A stretch of 5,380 nucleotides of DNA from Actinomycetota bacterium (lineage in GTDB: Bacteria; Acidobacteriota; Blastocatellia; Chloracidobacteriales; Chloracidobacteriaceae). The notes under the pieces were generated by a model. It made no database searches, had not been told where the DNA came from, and saw only the letters and a list, made by a program, of their open reading frames with translations. The position numbers and the translations under genes are program-made. The DNA is taken from assembly GCA_013298335.1 (NCBI GenBank), contig JAAFHI010000310.1, positions 1 to 5,380 of the forward strand, read 5' to 3'. Of the stretch, positions 1-4,676 are shown one piece after another; the stretch's first letter is position 1, and the number at the start of each line of letters is the position of its first letter.

Positions 1-387
1 CCGCCGACACCCGCTCCGGCTCCAACTCCGGCTCCCGCGCCGGTCGCGGAAGTCAAACCGGCAACTCCGCCTCCCGCACCGGCTCCAACTCCCGCTCCCG
101 CGCCGGTGGCGGAAGTCAAACCGGCTCCAGCCGCAGCGCCCAAACCGGCGGGTACGACGCCTTTGACCGGTGCCAAAACCGAAGTGGTGGAACCGCCGGC
201 AACGACGCAGCCGCTGTCATCGGCGACCAAACCCGGTGAAACGGGAGGCGACACGCTGAAAATCGGTTCGCAAACGCCGACCGCGCCGCAGGGCCCGACC
301 GCGCCGCGTCCCGGAACGTCCGCCCCGCCGCCATTTGGGGGTACGTCCCGGTTGAACCGTCCGAAAAACGACCAGTCAGGAAGCTGA
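1..387 (+). CDS. Pro/Ala-rich protein of unknown function, C-terminal part (5' end outside the window)
   Basis: The frame is open from the first base and ends with TGA at 385-387, so 128 residues of a longer protein are visible. A GTG at 106 could serve as a start, but the same repeat continues upstream of it in the same frame, so I read the gene as cut by the window edge. The first 41 residues are almost only Pro, Ala, Thr and Val, with two copies of a block ending in PAPVAEVKP spaced 21 residues apart. The remainder stays rich in Pro, Thr, Gly and Ala, with scattered charged residues, and ends in a basic polar tail (around RLNRPKND). No catalytic motif, membrane segment or recognisable domain is visible in this part. 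Such sequence is typical of a disordered linker or tail of an envelope or multidomain protein, but that is inference. The next gene, 84 bases downstream on the same strand, also has a Pro/Ala tail and may share its transcript. Confidence 0.7.
   Translation, partial: PPTPAPAPTPAPAPVAEVKPATPPPAPAPTPAPAPVAEVKPAPAAAPKPAGTTPLTGAKTEVVEPPATTQPLSSATKPGETGGDTLKIGSQTPTAPQGPTAPRPGTSAPPPFGGTSRLNRPKNDQSGS
13..123 (+). repeat. 63-base tandem repeat (two copies) coding for a 21-residue Pro/Ala unit
   Basis: Bases 13-60 and 76-123 are near-identical and lie exactly 63 bases apart, in frame with the truncated protein. Each encodes a 16-residue block of the form (A)PAPTPAPAPVAEVKP. The few differences are mostly third-position changes (for example gtc/gtg and ccg/ccc), so the copies diverged under protein-level constraint or are recent. 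More copies may lie left of the window. Confidence 0.8.
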
Positions 388-390
388 TTC

Positions 391-434
391 CGTCAATTTC
401 GGATTTCTGATTGACGATTTTCGATTTTCGATTC
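391..434. repeat. AT-rich spacer with inverted repeat and GATTTTC tandem units
   Basis: Just after the stop of the first gene, CGTCAAT (391-397) and ATTGACG (410-416) form a 7-bp inverted repeat with a 12-base loop. It is followed by two and a half direct copies of GATTTTC (416-433). Base composition is far more A+T-rich than the flanking genes. The hairpin followed by T-rich sequence could act as a weak terminator, but there is no uninterrupted T run. Units of this GATTTTC type are, from memory, common dispersed spacer sequence in planctomycete and verrucomicrobial genomes; this is not verified here. Confidence 0.5.
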
Positions 435-471
435 GGAAAGCGTCGAACCATTTTGTGGGGAGTACACCGAG

Positions 472-759
472 ATGAGTGAATTCAAGTTTGACCGTGACGA
501 TCTGAAACCCGTGGAAGGGCTGGTCCGGCTGGCGGCCATTGCCGGGACGGGAATCCTTTACGTGACCGCGTTTCCGCTGGCGAGTTTCTTTCCGAAACCG
601 ATGCTTCGGCTCTACAACCAGCTTGCCGATTTTGATCCGGGCAAGGCCGGCACAATGGGCAGCGGCGCGGCGAAACGCATTTCCACCCCCGCCGCCGAAA
701 AGCCCGCCGCCAAGCCGGCGGCGAAACCGGCGGCCAAGCCCGCCGCCGAAGGCGAATAA
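472..759 (+). CDS. Small hypothetical protein with one hydrophobic segment and a Lys-Pro-Ala-Ala tail
   Basis: This is a 95-residue protein of unknown function. The ATG is preceded by GGGGAG (457-462) at a 9-base distance, a reasonable ribosome binding site, which supports this start. Residues 1-16 are charged (MSEFKFDRDD). Residues 17-40 are hydrophobic (around LVRLAAIAGTGILYVTAFPL) and could form one membrane or membrane-associated helix, though an Arg lies near its start. Residues 41-70 are mixed, and residues 77-92 are four perfect KPAA units ending in an acidic tip. The tail is basic and likely extended, similar in composition to histone H1-like tails, which alone does not imply DNA binding. 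It lies 84 bases after another Pro/Ala-rich gene and is followed by a strong terminator, so the pair may be one transcription unit. I do not recognise the family. The coding assignment is supported by the ribosome binding site, the terminator and the ordered composition. Confidence 0.7.
   Translation: MSEFKFDRDDLKPVEGLVRLAAIAGTGILYVTAFPLASFFPKPMLRLYNQLADFDPGKAGTMGSGAAKRISTPAAEKPAAKPAAKPAAKPAAEGE
700..747 (+). repeat. 12-base tandem repeat, four copies, encoding KPAA
   Basis: Four consecutive 12-base units each encode Lys-Pro-Ala-Ala at the C-terminus of the small protein. Codons vary between units (aag/aaa, ccc/ccg, gcc/gcg) while the protein repeat stays perfect, which points to selection for the peptide rather than fresh slippage. 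Confidence 0.75.
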
Positions 760-782
760 CCTCCATTTCAACCATCAACACA

Positions 783-828
783 AAGGCATCGCGAATTTTT
801 CGACGGAATTCGCGATGCCTTGTTTTTT
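783..828 (+). terminator. Rho-independent terminator after the small KPAA-tailed gene
   Basis: A perfect 15-bp inverted repeat (783-797 with 807-821, arm AAGGCATCGCGAATT) has a 9-base loop and is followed by G and six T residues (823-828). It starts 23 bases after the stop at 759 and is oriented to end rightward transcription from the left block. The quality of the stem and the T run make this one of the firmest calls in the window. Confidence 0.9.
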
Positions 829-896
829 CGGTTTCCCCCGATTCGCTCGAAGACTCGCATCATCGGGGGCTACAAGCGAACACCCGCCTTGCGGGT
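829..896. other. Non-coding spacer with two stem-loops
   Basis: No gene is supported between the two convergent terminators (829-989). In its left half I see CCCCCGAT (835-842) paired with ATCGGGGG (862-869), an 8-bp stem with a 19-base loop, and ACCCGC (882-887) paired with GCGGGT (891-896), a 6-bp stem with a 3-base loop followed by TT. An alternative pairing TTCGCT (842-847) with AGCGAA (875-880) competes with the first stem. Function is unknown. These could be parts of a dispersed palindromic repeat, a small RNA, or extra terminators. Confidence 0.5.
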
Positions 897-910
897 TTCA
901 AAGTCAGTTC

Positions 911-980
911 GTAACAGTTCTGCCGCCGCGCCATTTGCCCTGCCTTCAAGGACAGGGCGACGACCGTGCTGAACAGTTAC
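911..980. repeat. 70-base inverted-repeat element with an internal hairpin
   Basis: GTAACAGTTC (911-920) and GAACAGTTAC (971-980) are inverted copies with a single mismatch in 10 positions. Inside them GCCCTG (937-942) pairs with CAGGGC (953-958) around a 10-base loop. The CAGTTC word also recurs directly at 905-910, 915-920 and 983-988 around the ends. This is a compact nested fold typical of palindromic spacer elements (REP-like) or structured RNA. There is no coding capacity and no obvious target-site duplication, so I make no claim of mobility. Confidence 0.5.
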
Positions 981-989
981 CTCAGTTCT

Positions 990-1019
990 AAAAAATTCAC
1001 CCCACAAAATCCGGTGGGG
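990..1019 (-). terminator. Rho-independent terminator of the DUF1801 gene
   Basis: Read on the minus strand, CCCCAC (1019-1014) and GTGGGG (1005-1000) form a 6-bp stem with an 8-base loop. It is followed by TGAA and a run of six T residues ending at 990. The stem starts directly after the stop codon of the minus-strand gene (TAG at 1022-1020). The position and the T run support a true terminator, although the stem is short. Confidence 0.65.
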
Positions 1020-1439
1020 CTAGCTTTTCTCCATTTTCTTCGTCTCCGAAACCACCGCTTCGAGAAATTCCTTCAGAACGTCCGGGTCGATGTCATTGAG
1101 CGTCCTGAGGTAAAGACATCCTTTCCCGGTTTTGTACTTGCCGAGGCGGGAGAGAACCGGCGCGAAGGTTTCGAGCGCGCCGCAGAAATACAGTGTGAGA
1201 TTCTGTTTTCTGGGCGAGAATCCCATGTGAAACCAGTCGCCCTCGCGCCCGCTTTCATAACGGTAGTGATAGTCCCCGAAACCGACGATGTTGTCCCCCC
1301 ACATTTTCGGTTCGGCCCCAGTCACCTTTTTCATCAGTTCAAGGATCGCGGCGCAATCCCCCCGCTTATGCGGGTCGGGTATTTCTCCGATGAAATCCGC
1401 CACCGGCTTCAATGTCGGTTTGGTCTTGTTTTCAGCCAT
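1020..1439 (-). CDS. DUF1801 domain-containing protein (YdhG-like fold)
   Basis: This 139-residue protein matches the DUF1801 family over nearly its full length. The pattern I recognise is an N-terminal helix region (residues 8-40), then EPKMWGDNIVGFG (43-55), then YHYRYESGREGDWF (57-70), the GFSPRKQNLTLY strand pair (73-84), and LGKYKTGKGCLYL (99-111). These are the most conserved blocks in the family as I recall it. Members are small soluble cytoplasmic proteins. A B. subtilis member (Fra/YdhG) has been described as frataxin-like, but this does not assign a function here. The start is the ATG at 1439 because GGAGGAGG lies 6 bases upstream. An in-frame ATG at 1526 would add 29 residues of low-complexity, non-family sequence and has no such site. 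The gene is convergent with the small KPAA-tailed gene and divergent from the kinase gene, so it is most likely transcribed alone. Confidence 0.88.
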   Translation of the reverse strand: MAENKTKPTLKPVADFIGEIPDPHKRGDCAAILELMKKVTGAEPKMWGDNIVGFGDYHYRYESGREGDWFHMGFSPRKQNLTLYFCGALETFAPVLSRLGKYKTGKGCLYLRTLNDIDPDVLKEFLEAVVSETKKMEKS

Positions 1440-1445
1440 GACTGT

Positions 1446-1453
1446 CCTCCTCC
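1446..1453 (-). promoter_or_regulatory. Strong Shine-Dalgarno site deciding the DUF1801 start
   Basis: On the minus strand GGAGGAGG sits 6 bases before the ATG at 1439. It is the strongest ribosome binding site in the window and rules in favour of the 139-residue product over the longer open frame that begins at 1526. Confidence 0.85.
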
Positions 1454-1462
1454 GTGTGGAAA

Positions 1463-1468
1463 ATTGTA
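1463..1468 (-). promoter_or_regulatory. Candidate -10 element (TACAAT) for the DUF1801 gene
   Basis: Read on the minus strand, TACAAT at 1468-1463 differs by one base from the sigma-70 consensus TATAAT. It is placed so that transcription would begin near 1456, giving a leader of about 17 bases that just includes the GGAGGAGG site. No good -35 hexamer is seen at 16-19 bases; that region instead holds the GGCGG/CCGCC hairpin (1485-1489 with 1495-1499), which could be an operator or chance. Support is modest. Confidence 0.35.
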
Positions 1469-1575
1469 CGTTTCGGGTCGGACCGGCGGTTGATCCGCCT
1501 TCACCGGCCCCGGCCCGTTCGGCCATGAACTTCCGGGAAGGGGAAACTCCCCGCGCCTTCCCCGCCCGACTTGTT

Positions 1576-1581
1576 TAGAAT
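1576..1581 (+). promoter_or_regulatory. Weak candidate -10 element (TAGAAT) for the UbiB-like gene
   Basis: TAGAAT lies 34 bases before the ATG at 1616 in the divergent spacer (1440-1615). A -35 match is lacking at the usual distance. The rest of the spacer holds short palindromes (GGGG/CCCC around 1540-1552, and TTCC/GGAA at 1531-1539) but nothing I can name. Confidence 0.2.
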
Positions 1582-1615
1582 GCGGACGACCGAATCCGCC
1601 TGTTTCAACGTTTCC

Positions 1616-3031
1616 ATGACCTTCACTCGAAAACAACTGCTCGCGCGAAGCGTGCTGATCCTTCGCCTGCTGGCTCCGGCCCTGTTGCTGATTGCCCGGC
1701 GCGTCGTCACCAAACGGCTGCTGTCGGAATCCCGGCTGGCCCGGCTCGACGCGCGCGCCGCCCGGCGGCTGCGCGAAGCCCTGGAAAGGCTCGGGGTCAT
1801 TTTCATCAAACTGGGGCAGCTTCTGGGCGTCCGGGCGGATTTTCTTCCCCCGGCCTATGTCGAGGAACTCACCCGGCTTCAGGATCGCGTGTCTCCGACG
1901 CCCTTCCCGATGGTGGCGGCCTTTCTTGAAAACGAATACGGGGGGCCGACCAGCCGTTTTCTCGATGAACTCGACGAAGAACCGCTCGCGACCGCCAGCA
2001 TCGGGCAGGTCCACCGCGCGGTCTATCAGGGCGAAGACATCGTTTTGAAGTTTTTGCGTCCGGAAACCCGCGAAGTCCTCGACATTGACCTGCGCCTGCT
2101 CCGGGCGTGGGCGAAATGGAGCCGCCGGCTCGATCCGCGTCGCCAGTGGAAGCTGATTGACGACATCCTCAACACCATCGAAGCCGGTTTTCAGGAAGAA
2201 TCAAACTTCACCACCGAACGCGCCCACGCCGAGCGCATCCGTCGCCAGTTGGCCGGGATTCCCGGCGTCTACGTCCCGGCGACGATTCCCGAACTCTGTA
2301 CGCAAAACGTGCTCGCCCTCGAATTCTGCGACGGTGTCCGCATCGCCGACACCGCTCGGCTGCGCGCGTGGGGGCTCGACGGGGACGAAATTCTCAACCG
2401 GCTGGTGGAACTTTACGCGCGGATGATGCTGCTCGACGGCTACTACCATGCCGATCCGCATCCGGGGAATTTTCTGGTCCGTCCGGACGGCACGCTGGTG
2501 CTGCTCGATTTCGGACTGGTTCAGGAACTGTCCGCCGAAACCCGCCAGACGCTGTATGAAGCGGCGACGGCGGCGTTGAGCGGAGATCTCGACGGCGTGG
2601 TCGAGTGTCTCTACCGGTCGGGGATGCTCGCCGCTGACGTACCGCGCGGGGCGGCCCGGCAATTCGTCCAGGATTTCGCCCGGCTCAGTTTCGCGATCGG
2701 CGAAACCCGCGCCCGGGTCGATGCCATCGAAAAACTTTTACTTCAAAATCCGGCGGTCACGTTCGCCATTCCCGCCGACTTGCTTTACGCTTTCCGGCTC
2801 GTTCAAATGCTCGAAGGCGTGGCGTCCAATTTCCGACCGGGGTGGAACGTCATCGCTGACGGCGGCAAGGGACTCACCGCCGCCTTCGCCGCCTTCATGA
2901 TTGAAAAGACCGTCGAGGAATACGACACGCCGCTTGGGCGGCTCTTCGGGATGCTCAAATTCGGGTTGAAGTCCGCCGCCACCAATCTCGGCGATCGGGT
3001 CCGCATCCTTCGCCGAATCTGGGCCAACTAA
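1616..3031 (+). CDS. ABC1/AarF/UbiB family atypical protein kinase-like protein
   Basis: This 471-residue protein belongs to the ABC1/UbiB family, protein-kinase-like ATP-binding proteins often tied to quinone biosynthesis or lipid homeostasis. Family motifs appear in order: KLGQ (65-68, the KxGQ motif), the Ala-rich nucleotide loop ending in TASIGQVH (126-133), the kinase lysine in IVLKFLRP (K145), EFCDGV (236-241), HADPHPGN (278-285) with N285, and the metal-binding LLDFG (D298). Two points are unusual. The family ExD motif reads E195-S196-N197, so Asp is replaced by Asn. The protein also stops about where many members continue into C-terminal membrane helices, with no clear helix pair there. 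A hydrophobic stretch at residues 12-31 could associate with the membrane. Start choice is uncertain: the ATG at 1616 gives a normal N-terminus, but the ATG at 1580 and TTG at 1571 are in frame, and none has a good ribosome binding site. The exact substrate or role (for example ubiquinone versus another lipid) cannot be told. Confidence 0.92.
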   Translation: MTFTRKQLLARSVLILRLLAPALLLIARRVVTKRLLSESRLARLDARAARRLREALERLGVIFIKLGQLLGVRADFLPPAYVEELTRLQDRVSPTPFPMVAAFLENEYGGPTSRFLDELDEEPLATASIGQVHRAVYQGEDIVLKFLRPETREVLDIDLRLLRAWAKWSRRLDPRRQWKLIDDILNTIEAGFQEESNFTTERAHAERIRRQLAGIPGVYVPATIPELCTQNVLALEFCDGVRIADTARLRAWGLDGDEILNRLVELYARMMLLDGYYHADPHPGNFLVRPDGTLVLLDFGLVQELSAETRQTLYEAATAALSGDLDGVVECLYRSGMLAADVPRGAARQFVQDFARLSFAIGETRARVDAIEKLLLQNPAVTFAIPADLLYAFRLVQMLEGVASNFRPGWNVIADGGKGLTAAFAAFMIEKTVEEYDTPLGRLFGMLKFGLKSAATNLGDRVRILRRIWAN

Positions 3032-3083
3032 TTTTTCGAAACGCCGTCACCCGCCGATGCGGTGGCCGTTTTCATCTGGAACC

Positions 3084-4622
3084 ATGTCTGAATTCAACAA
3101 CCTGGAAAAACCCGTTCAGATCAGCCAGGCCCGTCGCGTGGCTTACGATGTGCTTTTGCGCGTTGAAACCGAGGACGCCTGGGCGTCGGAACTGCTCGAC
3201 ACCGCCCTCCTCACCATCAAGCCGATGGGCTTCATCACGCCTGAAATGGCCGCCGCCAACCGTCGGCTCGCGCAGGAAATCGTGATGGGCGTCCTGCGGT
3301 GGCGCGCGCGCCTCGACGCCGAAATCGTGAAATTCGCCGGTCGGCCCCTCGTGGCACTTGAACCCGGTGTCCGGACGGCGCTCCGGATGGGTTTCTACCA
3401 GATTCGCTTTCTGACCCGCGTGCCCGACTCCGCCGCCGTCAACGAATCGGTCAACCTCGTCAAAGCCGACCAACCCATTGCCTACACGGCGGGCGTGGTG
3501 AACGCCGTCCTGCGGGAAGCCCTCCGGCAGAGCGGCGCGTCCACCGACATCCACGAGCCGAAGCGGCTGATCATCCGCAAACCGACCACCGCGAAGGAAG
3601 CCGCCAAGCGCAAATCGCAGCGCAAGCTCCTTGCCCAGAAAGTCGTGGCCGTGCCGGTTCAGCGGACGATTGAGGACATGGAAACCGAACTCTCGCACCC
3701 CGCGTGGCTGCTCAAGCAGTGGGCGAGATCGTTCGGCGAGGAACGGGCCATCCAGATTGCCGCGTCCAACAACCTCCCGGCCCCGGTGTACCTGTGGATG
3801 AATTCCATGCGCGGCACCGTCGCGGTGACCCGCCGGAAACTTGAGGAAGCCGGTCTGAAACTTCGCGAAGTTCACGGCAATGAAACCTTCGAACTGCTCG
3901 AAGGCGACTGGAAGAAGGTCTGGGAATTCGTCGAAATGGGCGTCATCTACGTCCAGGACGCCGCCTCGCAGCAGATCGCCCGGCTGCTCGGCGCGCGGCC
4001 CGGCATGCGCGTCCTTGACATGTGTGCGTCGCCCGGCGGCAAAACCGCCCAGATCGCCGCCGCGATGAACAACGAAGGTTCGATTACCGCGCTCGATCTC
4101 CATTCGCACCGCGTCGAGGACATGAAGCTCAATCTCGAACGGCTCGGGGCCACCATCGCGCGCTGTTTCGCCGCCGACGCCGCCGCCCCGAACATCGTTT
4201 CAGCCGTCGATCACCGGCAGGTCAAAAAGAAACTTCCCTTTTCCCTCTTCCCGGAATCCTTCGACGCCGTGCTGCTCGACGCGCCCTGCTCCGGAACCGG
4301 CACGCTGCGGCGTCATCCGGAAATCAAGTGGCGGCTCGAACCGCGCAAATTCGGCGAATTCGCGGGCATCCAGACGAAACTGCTGTGGAACGCCGCGAAA
4401 GCCGTCCGCACCAAAGGCGCGATTCTCTATTCGGTGTGTTCGCTCGAAGAACGCGAAGGCGAAGAGGTGGTTCGGACCTTTCTCAAGCACCACCGCAATT
4501 TCGAGGCCGTCCCGCCGGAGGGTCTCGGCGACGCCGCCAACGCGGAAGGATTCATCCGCCTCTGGCCCGAAGCCGGCCCGGACGGGTTCTTCGCAGCCCG
4601 GCTCATCCGAAAAGAACCGTAA
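3084..4622 (+). CDS. rsmB: 16S rRNA (cytosine-967-C5)-methyltransferase RsmB (Sun/Fmu family)
   Basis: RsmB uses S-adenosylmethionine to methylate C967 of 16S rRNA. The product has 512 residues from this ATG. Residues about 10-150 form the NusB-like RNA-binding domain (QARRVAYDVLLRVE at the start, GVVNAVLREAL near its end). The methyltransferase domain follows from about residue 205. The SAM-binding loop is VLDMCASPGGKT (310-321), motif IV is DAPCSGTG (399-406, Cys402), and the catalytic nucleophile is expected to be Cys452 in YSVCSLEE. Known relatives are about 430-450 residues. The extra length is mainly a basic linker (about 150-204, many Lys/Arg) between the domains, plus a short Lys-rich insert before motif IV. 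The ATG at 3057 would add nine residues. Neither start has a clear ribosome binding site, and I prefer 3084 because the family domain begins shortly after it. The gene lies 52 bases after the UbiB-like gene and 54 before queC, suggesting one transcript. RsmB and other RsmB/RsmF-type m5C methyltransferases share these motifs; the NusB-like domain favours RsmB. Confidence 0.93.
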   Translation: MSEFNNLEKPVQISQARRVAYDVLLRVETEDAWASELLDTALLTIKPMGFITPEMAAANRRLAQEIVMGVLRWRARLDAEIVKFAGRPLVALEPGVRTALRMGFYQIRFLTRVPDSAAVNESVNLVKADQPIAYTAGVVNAVLREALRQSGASTDIHEPKRLIIRKPTTAKEAAKRKSQRKLLAQKVVAVPVQRTIEDMETELSHPAWLLKQWARSFGEERAIQIAASNNLPAPVYLWMNSMRGTVAVTRRKLEEAGLKLREVHGNETFELLEGDWKKVWEFVEMGVIYVQDAASQQIARLLGARPGMRVLDMCASPGGKTAQIAAAMNNEGSITALDLHSHRVEDMKLNLERLGATIARCFAADAAAPNIVSAVDHRQVKKKLPFSLFPESFDAVLLDAPCSGTGTLRRHPEIKWRLEPRKFGEFAGIQTKLLWNAAKAVRTKGAILYSVCSLEEREGEEVVRTFLKHHRNFEAVPPEGLGDAANAEGFIRLWPEAGPDGFFAARLIRKEP

Positions 4623-4631
4623 AAAAACCAC

Positions 4632-4673
4632 AGCCCGAAAACGGCAGCCTGACCGTAAGGGAGGGCTTTAGGC
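4632..4673 (+). promoter_or_regulatory. Candidate structured leader covering the queC ribosome binding site
   Basis: The 54-base spacer before queC can fold. AGCCC (4632-4636) pairs with GGGCT (4663-4667), and inside it ACGG (4641-4644) pairs with CCGT (4653-4656) around an 8-base loop. GCCT in that loop (4647-4650) is complementary to AGGC just downstream (4670-4673), which would make a pseudoknot. The outer stem covers part of the purine-rich site AAGGGAGGG (4657-4665), which ends 11 bases before the ATG, so folding could limit translation. It does not match the preQ1-I or preQ1-II consensus as I remember them. It may instead be a palindromic dispersed spacer repeat that happens to supply the ribosome binding site. 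Confidence 0.35.
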
Positions 4674-4676
4674 GTA

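Noticed and set aside
870..915. Possible tRNA remnant, because GGGTTTCAAAG resembles a T-loop
   Set aside because: The flanking bases do not form the required 5-bp T stem, and no acceptor or anticodon arm can be built.
623..991. 122-residue open frame on the plus strand over the terminator and stem-loop spacer
   Set aside because: It begins inside the KPAA-tailed gene in another frame and reads through a strong rho-independent terminator.
966..1493. 175-residue open frame on the plus strand opposite the DUF1801 gene
   Set aside because: The minus strand shows full-length family similarity, a strong ribosome binding site and a terminator; the plus frame has none of these.
1409..2014. 201-residue open frame on the minus strand across the divergent spacer
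   Set aside because: It overlaps the start of the DUF1801 gene and the 5' part of the UbiB-like gene, both of which show family motifs; its composition is shadow-like.
3046..3066. Hairpin with the alternative rsmB ATG (3057) in its loop
   Set aside because: The 6-bp stem includes a G-T pair and there is no ribosome binding site; such stems are expected by chance at this base composition.
3072..4109. 345-residue open frame on the minus strand opposite rsmB
   Set aside because: It is antisense to the NusB-like and SAM-binding parts of rsmB, has a Gly/Arg/His-biased composition without domain motifs, and has no ribosome binding site of note.
4623..4676. Classic preQ1-I riboswitch before queC
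   Set aside because: The short C-containing loop and A-rich 3' tail of that class are not present; only a non-matching fold is seen, reported separately as a candidate.
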